Source of the DNA: Phoronis australis
Lineage: Eukaryota; Phoronida; Phoronidae
NCBI GenBank assembly: GCA_002633005.1
Contig: NMRA01000195.1
Location: forward strand, 331,738 to 393,737
Direction: 5' to 3'
DNA length: 62,000 nucleotides
The notes under the pieces are model-generated. The model was not told the origin of the DNA, did no database searches, and saw only the letters and a list, made by a program, of their open reading frames with translations. This document shows positions 25,705 through 37,646 of the stretch, one piece after another; within the stretch, counting starts at the first letter, position 1, and every line of letters begins with the position of its first letter. A program made the position numbers and the translations under genes.

Positions 25705-28700
25705 ATGTCTGCTTACGATAAAGTGGCTGGTGGTACACTAAAGTTAAAAGGTGTTGCAGACTCAGGCATTAAAAAGTTAGTTTTCTTGGCGTATTATATC
25801 GACCTCTGAGGTGACGCTCACCATGTATATATATATCCTTTTAAACCTGTTATAGTTGTTCTCGTTTTTGTTAATCTTCATTGTTATACAAGAGCCGCAA
25901 GACCCCTTCCTGGAAACAATTGTATCGGAGAACAGTGGAGGTGGAACTCAGTCAGAAAATGCTGTCTTTAGTCAAATCCGTAACGCTTACCACGATGACG
26001 CCCTGCTTGACCAGTCATATTCTGAGAAATCCACAGGACACACTCCAGCAAGTAGTGGTCTACGCATAGGCGGATCCACGGGGTCAAGGGGTCCGGAGTC
26101 CCCATTTTTCTCTTGATTTTAGTGATATCAAATCTATAATTTTCAAATTGTTGACTTGGCCCCCCTTTCAAAAAGTCCTTGACGGTCCCTCCCCCCCTTT
26201 AAAAAATCCTGGATCCGCCCCTGCTACGTTCGATCTTGTGTCCTTAGAAAATAGTCCATTTTCGCTCTAAAACTGCGTCGAAAATGCACTCCGCGGCATC
26301 ATTCAGTTGTACCTATACCGTGCAAGTCTGACATATTGCAGTTAAACCTGGGTCTGACCAAGTTTAAAGTTAAACATGGTTTAAGATCTTAATACAGGTC
26401 TAAAGAATATAGACCTCGTTGATGAAATGAAAACTGGCTTAGACCAGGTCTAAACTGGAGTTAAACCAGGTTTTACTAGACCACTGGTCTAAAAGTTGAA
26501 CCACCTTTATGAAATGCAGATTATCTTTAAACCTGGTCTAAGTCCAGCTTAAACCAGGTTTAACTTTAAACCACCTTTATGAAATCGGCTGCTAGAGTCT
26601 GTGCCCGTAGGAGATTATGATTTAGAATCAAGACTCCATTATCGTAACCGTTTGGTATTAGTTTTTTCGGGATCCCCTCATATTCCCCTGTCTGTAAGTT
26701 TCAGAGTCTGACTCTGTCACTGTCAGTGTCACTCAGTGTCAGGCTCACAGGCGTCCCCAATAAACTATATATTTTACAAGGCATGACACTCGGGACTAGA
26801 ACTTCCACTTGTGCTTCAATTCAGCCGTCCATATCAAACACAAAACTCGATGAATTTACACAAAAACGGGTTCAACAAACTTAGCCAGCCAGCTAGTTGT
26901 ATCGTAGTAGACAATCGAATGTCAAAATACAGCTAGGTACCAATGTGTGTTTTTCTTCCATAGACCCTGAAATTGCACACAGCCAGGGTAGTTCTGCTCG
27001 TCAAATCGCCGTGAAAACTGTATCAACATGCAGAGCTAAAGACCGGATGGGATGCATGCAAAATCTGGGAGTCAACCGACACACCCTGCCCATTACAACC
27101 ATTCAAGTGAAAAACAATGCAACAAACGTCATTTTCTTGCGTAATCCTCTGCTTTTTCTAACGAAGAAAAGTTGTGTCAACGTTTTGAAAACAATATGCT
27201 CGTGACACGTGCACGTGCCATTTCTTAAATTTTTGCGACATCTCTCGGGAGATTATGATATCTTGTTAGCAGCAAAATTTCTTCTGAAATTTGGTTTCTT
27301 GGTATCAAAATTCTAAAAAATTATTATGAAGTGAAACCAGTTCCAATAATTTGTTGTGACGTGTACACAACCTCGTGAAAGAACAATTGATAAATCGGCG
27401 AACATAGAAACTGGCCAATAGATGACGCAATATTTCATGGCGCCGAAAGCCCACGCAGAAGATCGCTCCACAACTTTAGCAGCAGAATAACTGTAGAATG
27501 CCATTTTTTTCAAAACCAGAAAATAATTTATTTACTTGTGTAGTTTTTAATGACACTAATTTTGTGTCATATTTTATCTGATCATTTTTTTACCCACATC
27601 AGTGCAAAGCTGTATGTTTAGTATACAGCTTTGCGCCAAGGATACAAGAAACCATGAGCAATTGTTCTTTTTTCTAATAGCATTTACGATGTCCTGCTCC
27701 AGTGAGTTTGCAACAAATTTGCGGACAAAGCACAAAATTCGGTTATTGTTTACAATCCGGACTCCATTACCGCACATACTTGATATTAATATTTTCTGAA
27801 TCCTCTCGCCAGGGTGGTCATGTTGATTCCAAAAATGCATTACTCGTATCGATTAGGCTCTTCTTATTCATGCATTCACTGTTTTTACGAGGTGTTCATT
27901 TGCGACAGCCGATCTCGGTTGACTGCTATTATAAATCTGCGACACCTCTCGGCACGAATGATAACTACTAACAATGATCACGCATGTACGGTCAGAAGAC
28001 CCCAAAATTGGCTAGTATATTGAAGCTACCGCTTGGCACATCAGGGAAATTCTGAGTGAAAAACAGTTATAGTCAATATTTATAAAGGATTGCCTCTTCA
28101 AAACTTCTTCTTTTGAAAAAATACGAGAGTGTGTGTTCTCGCGGTCAAATATCGTACTCGAAAACACTTGACATCTTGGAGACATGATTTCGGCTTGTGT
28201 TATGGCAGACATTCGTCGTCTCAGAGACAAAAACTTGCAAACAAATGGAATTAGGTAATAAGATAACTAATATCACTGGCAGGCTAAAATACACAAACAA
28301 AGAAACGCATTCTGCATCGAAACAACTTCACTCTTAGGTTAAGCTTTAGTTATTAATCCTGCTGAAAGGTGTCGCACTTTTAAAAATGTCTGTCTCACTA
28401 AATCCGCATTGCTCATGAATGCCTCGGAAAAACTCAAAATTTATGAATAAGAAGGTACCAGTCTGTACATGTAATACATTTTGGAATCACCATGACGCGA
28501 GGATTCATAAAATAGTAATATCAAGTATGTACATCAACAGAGTCTGATTGTAAACAATTACCCATGTTGTGAATCCCCGAGTTGGTATTATTGCCAGTAA
28601 AAGTACTTACTAGTACCGCACTCTGATTGGCCCAGGGGTTCTCCATGACGACTATTCAAGGTTGATCAATGGGTAAAACTACTTACTAAAATCAATGAAA

Positions 28701-31700
28701 AAACCTAAATCCATCGGACAATTCAAGGATGTCTACACTATTGTTCTACTCTTCTAGTGGCAAAAATGTCGGGTCTATACTATTATTCCAGTCTCTAGTA
28801 TTATTAGAAATCTTGAAAATTTCCGGTCTATACTATTATTGCTGTCTCTACAACTATTTCGAACTCGAGTGTAATCTCAAATGCACTGTCGTGAAGATTG
28901 ACAGTATTCAAATCCAATGTTTCGGTTTATACAAACAACATCTAATCAAACGAATCAATCATAATCTGATGAATGTCACTTTCTAATCTGTGGAAAGTTG
29001 CACATTCCACTGGTGAATATGGAACACAGGTCAGTAGTGTAAGAGTCGTGCGTCCAGAGCATTTGGCCAAGAGGCAACTGCCGCTTGCCAAGAAATTTAG
29101 GGAAGCTCTGTACAATGGTACACCACACCAGGAACCAGAAATTCACAGCACTCCTGTCAATCATGCTGTTGAAAAATCTGCCAACACTGGGGTTTCACTT
29201 GAGATTGCTTGTGTGAGAGCCGAGCGTTCATGCTATTCGGCTAAGAAATTGACTGAAAAGGGTTGTAAGTTGTTTCTAATGAAGCAGGCCTTACTTTGCT
29301 GGAGTTGACTAAATTTTTTTTTGTGTACGCTAAGGAAGAAGAAAAAGAAGAAGAATAGGGAGAAAGAAGACCGTATTTCTGCTCAGCTTACTGGAGAAGA
29401 CCGTGAAATTAATATGGGTTCTTCTTATACGGATAAAAGGACAAAGGCAGAGATTGCCTTTGAGAAGGTGAAGGAGAAAAGGGCTGCTGAAGAACTGTTA
29501 GAAAGAGCATCAAAATCACACAAGGAAAGGATTATGGTAAGTGTTTAATGTGTTTCTGTTGTCTGAAGAGCAGAAATCAAATCTAGGTCACGTAAACAGT
29601 TTTGTTGTATATAGTTTTATGAATTGAATGCTTCATTTTGTCACAAAACCTTTTTTAATTTGATATCCATTTTGAACAACTGTCGAATGGGGAGATGTGA
29701 AAACCATCAAAAGTCGCAAAATTTAGAAAAATATGTATCCTATTGCAACACGTAATCAGACCTTGAAAAAAAGCTGATTTCAAACAAAAAACGGTTTCAA
29801 AACACTTTCAAATGTTTTTAGCAAGTTGTAAGGTCAATTGAATGGGCAATTCACAGTGAAATAATTTAAAGAATATTCCTTGTACTTTTAGCTCAAACAA
29901 CCTGAAAATTATACAGTTTTTTTTTGTGCAACGTATATCAAAATGGCAGTCTTAGATGAGTGGAGAATTCGTGCACAGACACCCCAGCACTTGGGGTGTT
30001 GTCACAACTTCTCCACTACATTGGGGTCTGGTATTCTACTTCAAATGCCAACACTGGTTAAATTAAAACTATGATGTTGAAATCTGCAAGTAAACACTAG
30101 AAATATTGTGGTACACTTCATTGAAGATACTCAACCGATTCGGCATTGATTGGGACACGTTTTGCTTCCATGACAGCTGAAGTCGACATTTTCCTGTTCT
30201 CAAAATTTTGTGGGGAAATGGGAGGGTATTTTAAACAAAATATACTTGAATTGTGGAATGAAATAAGAACAATTTATGTTTCATAAGTAAGCCTTATTAA
30301 TACTCAAAACGTGTATACATCTTAACAAATTAGCTTTCAATCACTTTAACCAAACCTCCAAAATAGGCTTTGAAATTTACTTTGGCATGAGATGAAATTT
30401 TTCCAATATGTGGAACGCATTGTCAACTTTAAAAACGCTTTGGAAAATCGTAGGTAAGCCAGTCAGCTCTTCCTCTGTCAATGAAACTGCTTCAATTCAG
30501 TCAAATTTTGTATTCTTAAGAATTGCATAATGGCTAGAAAATTTCCAAGTTTCAGGTAGAGAGATGGATGGCAAAACTCCAAATTAACAAAAATGGCCAG
30601 TGGGTGGCATAGAAAACTTTGAATCTGTCCAAAAATCAAATGATCGCGTCCTCTTAATGAAAACTTATTAGCCAATATTCCTTTTCATTCAGTTAATTGT
30701 GATTGCCCTTGAGTGAATTCATGCGTTGTGCATACAGTTATCAAAAAAAAAATAAAGAACTGCCAGCGACATTGACGAAACTTTCTAAAGCTGGTTTGAC
30801 TGAGGGCTGTTCCAGCAAAATCTGTGTGGGAGGGGGGGGGAAGGCAACTGAAATAAAAATTTATGGGTGGTTGCATTTGATTTAAATTCAAAATGGCTGG
30901 TGGTCGTACTTCAAAAAAATAAAAATTTACAGGTCGTTGTAGTTTCATTGGGCCATAAATGTTTGATGGTGGGTAATTTTAGTAAATTTTATAAACAATC
31001 CGCACAGAATCAAAAACTGAAACAAAAATGCAACTTGCAAAAAGCTCCGACTTTCACTCCCTCCAATCTCCTCATCGGCATGCCCATAACACCAGTTAAC
31101 CACAGGTGCTCGAATTTCTCGATGGCTAAAAACCATATATAAGAAACATATGTTTTCTTAGTAATGAATGATGTTAGTGGTGATGGAGGAACAGATAAAC
31201 TCAAGTGCCTGTGCAGTCAACCACAAGAACAAAAAAAAATTATGGGTGGTTGCATTTCAAACTTATAAAAAGTTACGAGTGGTAGGCTCAAAAAATAAAT
31301 GAAAAATATGGGTGGTGGGTGCGAAAAAAAGGTGCCTTCCCCCCCTCCCATACAGATTTTACTGGCACAGCCCTGAGATACAATGACTTGCATTTTTTTA
31401 CTTCAAGGTGATGCTCACACATCCGGTAACGTACTACCAACCTAAATGCATTCCAACAGGTGGCAGAAGTTCATTGAGACCAAATGTCCCCTTAGTTGCC
31501 ATACATCCTTGATCACCCGTCATTACATTTCTAGAAAAATAAGGAGAATCAATTCAATGTGGGGGGAGTTTCATCAAAATTGGGAGAATTTGACACCTTT
31601 TCATGAGTTGCGAGAATTCTTCAAAAGCAGAGAGCCTCCCGCCAAAATCAAATTGGAAGGGTTGGCTAACTCACTGTCACGTATTTTCTTGCCCGATCTT

Positions 31701-34700
31701 TTAGAATGCTATATTCACCCTAATAAGCGTCAGCACCGGGGTGCTTAGAAAAGTTCACTTTTGGGGGGTTGAAACCTGGTCTCCGAAATGGGTGAAACTG
31801 GAAGCTAGGATTCATCAAATTTATGCTCTGTGACGTATCTGTAACCTGTGACAGACTTTCTACAAAACTGGTGTATTGCTATCAAATTTGTTGTTAAATT
31901 AAATTTATCATTTTGCAGAAATTGTGCTGAAATCTCTTCCTCGCAATCGTCGATATGGCAACTTGAATAAACATACAGTTTCGAATGAACAAATTACCTG
32001 AAATCCTCACTTAAGTTTTCCAAATAGTGTCCTTAAGATTTTAAATTCCTGTGGAGCCGGGATTAACAGCAGGTCAAGTCCAGATTTGGACAACATCGTA
32101 CCCCACCACACAAGAAAAATCTCTGGAAAAAACACCCATGTTGTTATCACGTGATGTTTGTTTTGAAGTAATATAGCGTCGTATATCAGTGGGAGTTATA
32201 CCTTCCGGTTAACATTAGGACCTGAAATCAGGACGCCCCCCTACCAGTCATTGAAAAAGAACTCTAGAGCACAGTTCGAACTCCAACTCCAAGGTCTATG
32301 AGTAAGTCGATTTCACTCACAACATACTTTCACCGAGACCATGAAAAACGTCTTTTCAATCAACACTGTGTCTGTTCTGGAAGGCCAGAACATTATGCGA
32401 CACATTCCTTGCAAGATCACCAAAACTTCTGTGTTCTTTTTCAAGCACGGCGGAAGTTTGAAGTATATGGTCACGGCTAAATACTGACTTAGCGGCGAGG
32501 CTGGGGGTCTATAAATTCCGTGCACAATTGTTTTTTCGTGACTGCTGGATCTTGTTGATAAATTGAACACGTTACTGTAGAATGTTAGGACTTTAGGCAA
32601 GTCATTTTTTGTATGTTCATGGCGCTTACAGGGGCATGGGTGCTTATTAGGGCGAACACGGTACATGTTTTATCTAGTGCGCTGTATTTGGAAACTCAGT
32701 GCAGGTGGCAGACAGGGTGGCTGAAAGTGGAAAAAATAATGTGATGAAGCTTATATTTTGAAGTAAATCTATCATCTGGGACAAACCACCGCCTCGAAGG
32801 CCGTTGTTGTCTTCATGAATTCATTGCTGTGTTTTTTGTGTCTACTAATTGGAACACAGATCTGTCAAGGGAAATTTATTGTTTACAGTAGTGTTGGAAC
32901 TGTTGGAGAAATGACCGGAGCACTGTCGAGGATATGGTTGCACCTGCCCCGCTTCAGACAAATTTGACCATGTTGCTCCCTCTAGTGGCTTTTTAATTTT
33001 TTTTTTGTCATCCATCTCTGTGTCGACCAAAGTGGTTAAAGAATCGTGATGAAACATGGCTTGTGTTATTGTAGTTTTTAAAAAGTCTCAACAATATTAG
33101 TCAGTAAGCTTTTCTCATTAATAAATTATTGCAAGATGTTTCTCAGGTCTAAAGGATTTCTCACAAATAATTACAAGTTGGAGAACTTAGCTTTTAAAAG
33201 TTCANNNNNNNNNNNNNNNNNNNNNNNNNNNNNNNNNNNNNNNNNNNNNNNNNNNNNNNNNNNNNNNNNNNNNNNNNNNNNNNNNNNNNNNNNNNNNNNN
33301 NNNNNNNNNNNNNNNNNNNNNNNNNNNNNNNNNNNNNNNNNNNNNNNNNNNNNNNNNNNNNNNNNNNNNNNNNNNNNNNNNNNNNNNNNNNNNNNNNNNN
33401 NNNNNNNNNNNNNNNNNNNNNNNNNNNNNNNNNNNNNNNNNNNNNNNNNNNNNNNNNNNNNNNNNNNNNNNNNNNNNNNNNNNNNNNNNNNNNNNNNNNN
33501 NNNNNNNNNNNNNNNNNNNNNNNNNNNNNNNNNNNNNNNNNNNNNNNNNNNNNNNNNNNNNNNNNNNNNNNNNNNNNNNNNNNNNNNNNNNNNNNNNNNN
33601 NNNNNNNNNNNNNNNNNNNNNNNNNNNNNNNNNNNNNNNNNNNNNNNNNNNNNNNNNNNNNNNNNNNNNNNNNNNNNNNNNNNNNNNNNNNNNNNNNNNN
33701 NNNNNNNNNNNNNNNNNNNNNNNNNNNNNNNNNNNNNNNNNNNNNNNNNNNNNNNNNNNNNNNNNNNNNNNNNNNNNNNNNNNNNNNNNNNNNNNNNNNN
33801 NNNNNNNNNNNNNNNNNNNNNNNNNNNNNNNNNNNNNNNNNNNNNNNNNNNNNNNNNNNNNNNNNNNNNNNNNNNNNNNNNNNNNNNNNNNNNNNNNNNN
33901 NNNNNNNNNNNNNNNNNNNNNNNNNNNNNNNNNNNNNNNNNNNNNNNNNNNNNNNNNNNNNNNNNNNNNNNNNNNNNNNNNNNNNNNNNNNNNNNNNNNN
34001 NNNNNNNNNNNNNNNNNNNNNNNNNNNNNNNNNNNNNNNNNNNNNNNNNNNNNNNNNNNNNNNNNNNNNNNNNNNNNATGTTCATGGCGCTTACAGGGGC
34101 ATGGGTGCTTATTAGGGCGAACACGGTACATGTTTTATCTAGTGCACTGTATTTGGAAACTCAGTGCAGGTGGCAGACAGGGTGGCTGAAAGTGGAAAAA
34201 ATAATGTGATGAAGCTTATATTTTGAAGTAAATCTATCATCTGGGACAAACCACCGCCTCGAAGGCCGTTGTTGTCTTCATGAATTCGTTGCTGTGTTTT
34301 TTGTGTCTACTAATTGGAGCACGGATCTGTCAAGGGAAATTTATTGTTTACAGTAGTGTTGGAACTCTTAGAGAAATGACCTTAGCACTACCGAGGATAT
34401 GGTTGCACTTGCCCCGCTTCAGACAAATTTGACCATGTTGCACCCTCTAGTGGCTTTTTAATTTTTTTGTCATCCATCTCCGTGTCCACCAAAGTGGTTA
34501 AAGAATGGTGATGAAACATGGCTTGTGTTATTGTAGTTTTTAAAAAGTCTCAACAATATTAGTCAGTAAGCTTTTCTCATTAATAAATTATTGCAAGATG
34601 TTTCTCAAGTCTAAAGGATTTCTCACAAATAATTACAAGTTGGAGAACTTAGCTTTTAAAAGTTCAATAACAATGAGCGTATTTAGTATGTTGGATATTA

Positions 34701-37646
34701 TTAAAATAGGGGATGTGCTAGGAATAGTATTGAAGATGTGAATATATTAAATGATTATTTTCAGTCCTTTCCAGCTTTAAATCCATGAGTTTTACAACGG
34801 AATTAGTTCACTGTCTTCTTAAAAATGTTTTATACCCATGTTGTATGACAACAACATTGTGATCACAGACTTATCAGTAAACACGACAAAACACAATTAC
34901 AGTAAAAATTCTCCAATTTGGGACAGTTTCTAGAATTTGAGACACAGAAACTCCCTCAAAAATGATTTTTTTGAGTCTGAAATTTGGGACTAGGGCGATT
35001 TGGCGTTCATTGTATTTTCTCAAATTTCGGACAATGTCTTTCCAACCTACAGAGTGAGTAATTCTGCTGTTTTTCCAATAATTCTTGAATTTGTGATTTC
35101 TAATATTTCCTGTTTCTAAAATTTGGTTTTTCTAGACAAAAAGTATTTCCTGTTTCTAGAATATGGGACAAGCTCCGACCTTGAGCAAAATAATCACCGA
35201 CACAAATTGGAGAATTTTTATGGTAGTACTTACGGTTTGTATCCAAGACTTTAGGGGGAGCAAATGTAACCTCTACGTTTGTTAAATACCCGTTCTTATA
35301 CAAAAGCCCTGATGGTGTCGATGGTGGTTACACTCTTGTTAATGTAACAATACCTCCTGTTCTAAATTCTGTCCTGGATTTTGACTTATGATTATATTTT
35401 TATGGCGTTTATTACGTACTTCAACAGATAAAACCTGCTGTTCTACTTTGTCCCTTTGAACTCATCTTTGTTCTTAAGTCCAGTTATCAAGGAAGCCAAA
35501 GTCTGTTGTCAATTTTATACCACCCTTGTCTTGCACAGGGACAGTTTATCTCTACATAGCAGCAGTTTACTGCCTTGGGAAATTTTAGAAGTACTACATG
35601 TCAGGAGAGTGACATACATTCATGTCACGTACCAGCAAATGGCCGAGATGGTATTTATGATACCAATGTTTTTCTATATCTAGAACTACTTATCATCTAG
35701 TCATGATTACTATGTACATGTAATTTAATGGCTGAGATTTTACGTTATCATTTCTCTTTTGTTCAAGGTTGGAGCTTGTCCCAGATGCTACAAATAGGCA
35801 ATTTGGGCCATCCTAGATTCAAGAATCTCCAGAAAGACTGGAAAATTACCCACTCTGTAGATTGAAAACATATTGCCAGAAATTTGAGAAATAATGTGAA
35901 TGCCAAAATTGCCCTTGACTAAATTACGGAATCAAGAAAATTTTTGTGGGAGTCTCACTGTCCCAAATTCTTGAGACTGTCCCAAATTGGACAATTTTCA
36001 CTGTACTTGGTTCCACTCTTTTGTTGTAATGTCATTCTCTGTTCTTATAAAAGGCTTATCTTAGATTTCAAAATAAAGTGGACAAAGTCGAAATTTGATG
36101 AGGTTTCAACACACTCTCCTATGACTAGATGGTCCTTTTCTTTTCTGCTAGAACTCAATACTAACAAAATTTAGCCAGTCTCTACAGGTTTTGCTCCAGG
36201 CACTTTATCGAAATGGCAACAAATTACCTTACAAGTCCATTTACAAATTACGTTTATTTCACAAATAATCAACTAGCGACTATTTCTCACTTATCTTCTG
36301 TGCTGTAAGGAAGATCATCATATCAGATCGCCCCTGGCTTCCAATTTCTTGCAGACATGGCAATTTGCTTTCTATTTTTACCCACACTTTAAACAGGTAT
36401 TCAATTATTAGATACACAAGAATATCAATCCTTTTCCCAGTCCGATTTATGGATACAATTTCTTGCCTTTTTCATCTCAAGAACGGTACAGGAATGCCGA
36501 GTCATGTAAGAATCTTTGGTTGGGTACTACTAATTGATTGACAGGAAGCTGTAGTTCAACTCACAGCAGCGCCCCCTATGTTACTTTTTCTCTTACTCTT
36601 ATAAATACTGACAATAGGAGGGGCTAAAGCATGTTAGTGCAAATAAATGTGAAATGGTGACTTCATGCACAGGCAAATGATATTTAACACGTCAGCGTTA
36701 AGTTCCAAGCAAATTCAAAAATTTCAAGCTACCTCAGCGCCACATATGGATAAGTAGACGAAGCACAATACGTACCTGCGGGCAGGCTAACAAGCATGAC
36801 ATCAGGAACAGGCTCACAACTTGAGAGACACAGAACAGGCATTTCAGTTAATTCAACTATTCCCACTAATTGGTACGCCATCTGCGGGCTGGTAGATAAG
36901 GAACATGGTGTTAGAAACAGGTTCACAATTACTTAAGAGACACAAAACACACATTTCCACTAATTCAACTATTCCCACTAATCACTGCACCATCTGCAGG
37001 CAAGTCAGTGACTCTCGGGTCTTTCTCACAATGTCAGTACTACTTCAGATGGTGCTGCAATTGGTAGAATTAGTTGAAAAGATCAGAGCTGGATAGGTTG
37101 AGATAACTCGGGATTAGTTGGACGCAATTAAAATCAACAATTCAACTATTCCTACTAATTGCTACGCCACCTGTAGACTGGTAGATAACATACATGACAT
37201 CATCTAGAGGCTCACAATTTTAGGGACACTAATTAGCATTTCAGTTAATTCAACTATTCGCACTAATCGTTGTGTCACCTGTGGGGCAGGCTGATAACAA
37301 ACGTGACGTCAGCAACAGGCTTGTATGGTGATGGCAGGATAAGTTGATATAAGTTGCGATTAGTTGAGTACAACTAAACATTCTTAAATGTATGGGAATG
37401 TCAGTCTCATGTTGCTCATTCTGCAACTCAAGGTCTCATTGTTAATTAGTTATGAATTGCTCTTTGCAGCGTTCAATTTTGGGTAAAAATCCGTTTGTTT
37501 TCTGTAAGGTCTTTCATGTATATCTTGTTGTTTGTGAATTTAGTTTTATGACTAAAACTCTTTATATTCTGTTGCAGGATTTCAATGAGAAATTGAGCAA
37601 TCTTACTGAACATTATGACATTCCTAAAGTCAGTTGGACTAAGTAG
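25705..37646 (+). CDS. FAM32A: FAM32A, spliceosomal exon-ligation factor
   Basis: FAM32A is a small nuclear protein of the metazoan spliceosome that acts at exon ligation. Exons: 25705-25775, 29335-29536 and 37578-37646, with donors GTTAGT and GTAAGT and acceptors GCTAAG and TTGCAG; phases 2 and 0 agree. The 113-aa product is the usual family length (human 112). It starts MSAYDKVAGGTLKLKGVADSG, which is the family's N-terminal motif, continues with a lysine run (exon 2 opens AAGAAGAAAAAGAAG), then KAEIAFEKVKEKRAAEELLE and KSHKERIM. It ends DFNEKLSNLTEHYDIPKVSW plus TK, identical in its last residues to the conserved C-terminus that enters the spliceosome active centre. Intron 2 (8 kb) holds an assembly gap and several MITEs. 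Identification is secure. Confidence 0.97.
25889..26064 (+). other. Unassigned open segment interrupted by a MITE
   Basis: A plus-strand frame reading EPQDPFLETIVSENSGGGTQ ... NAYHDDALLDQSYSEKSTGH, in FAM32A intron 1 just downstream of exon 1. A 159-bp MITE (26065-26223) interrupts it at a CTACG target. Composition looks protein-like but no family is recognised; with the MITE removed the frame closes soon after. Confidence 0.25.
26065..26223. mobile_element. 159-bp hAT-like MITE, same family as 45047-46791
   Basis: Ends CATAGGCGGATCCA and TGGATCCGCCCCTG are inverted repeats, flanked by 5-bp duplications CTACG (26060-26064 and 26224-26228). No coding capacity. It lies in FAM32A intron 1. Confidence 0.75.
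26340..26590. repeat. Cluster of palindromic AAACCAGGTTTAA motifs
   Basis: Variants of TTAAACCAGGTTTAA, CCTGGTCTAA and TTTATGAAAT recur on both strands across 250 bp in FAM32A intron 1, likely a small foldback element. Confidence 0.55.
27738..28560. mobile_element. Foldback/MITE copy A, ~250-bp inverted arms
   Basis: The left arm begins TTATTGTTTACAATC and the right arm ends GATTGTAAACAATTACC. Both arms share CATACTTGATATTA, ATTCCAAAATG and GCGACACCTCTC-type blocks in opposite orientation. A homologous copy lies at 55945-56690. The short open frames here are arm artefacts. Confidence 0.7.
28973..29264 (+). other. Unassigned candidate exon inside FAM32A intron 1
   Basis: An open frame reading VRVVRPEHLAKRQLPLAKKF ... 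TPHQEPEIHSTPVNHAVEKS ... CYSAKKLTEKG, ending at a perfect GTAAGT donor (29265). A usable acceptor is GGAACACAG near 29031. It cannot join FAM32A exon 2 in frame: a phase-1 exit would create a stop. It could belong to another plus-strand gene, an alternative 5' exon, or a dead mobile-element fragment. I do not recognise the protein. Confidence 0.3.
30804..31373. mobile_element. 570-bp MITE with GGGCTG termini and candidate 3-bp TSD
   Basis: Left GGGCTGTTCCAGCAAAATC and inverted right GATTTTACTGGCACAGCCC, both adjoining G/C runs and an AAGGC block, flanked by TGA (30801-30803 and 31374-31376). The interior repeats a TTATGGGTGGTTGCATTT motif. PIF/Harbinger affinity is possible but unproven. It lies in FAM32A intron 2. 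Confidence 0.55.
32611..34664. repeat. ~590-bp direct duplication flanking the gap, probably haplotypic
   Basis: ATGTTCATGGCGCTTACAGG begins both copies, and CTTTTAAAAGTTCA marks the end of the left contig and its equivalent on the right. About 16 substitutions and one poly-T indel separate them. Confidence 0.85.
33205..34077. other. Assembly gap between overlapping contig ends
   Basis: 873 unknown bases. The sequence left of the gap (32611-33204) is nearly identical to the sequence right of it (34078-34664). Confidence 0.95.
34900..35223. mobile_element. Mariner-like MITE, copy 1
   Basis: Termini CAGTAAAAATTCTCCAATTTG and inverted CAAATTGGAGAATTTTTATGG, with flanking TA on both sides (34898-34899 and 35224-35225). 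This is typical of Tc1/mariner-derived MITEs. It lies in FAM32A intron 2. Confidence 0.65.
35765..36003. mobile_element. Mariner-like MITE, copy 2 (inverted, truncated)
   Basis: Shares the AAGGTTGGAGCTTGTCCCAG block and the AATTTTCACTG terminus (before TA) with copy 1, in opposite orientation. It starts inside the element, so one end is missing. Confidence 0.6.
36730..37330. repeat. Degenerate ~110-bp repeats in FAM32A intron 2
   Basis: TTCAACTATTCCCACTAAT-type cores occur at about 36851, 36964, 37141 and 37249. Each is followed by a GCCATCTGCGGGCTGGTAGATA-like block and an ACAGGCTCACAATT-like block. Confidence 0.65.

Noticed and set aside
27702-28023. Overlapping frames resembling 56447-56785
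   Set aside because: Explained by the shared arms of the foldback element; frames are not conserved as protein.
31446-31748. Plus-strand 100-aa frame
   Set aside because: No motif, no splice context and low-complexity surroundings; likely chance.
33136-34209. 300-plus-aa open frames on both strands
   Set aside because: Almost entirely unknown bases; only short unique ends.
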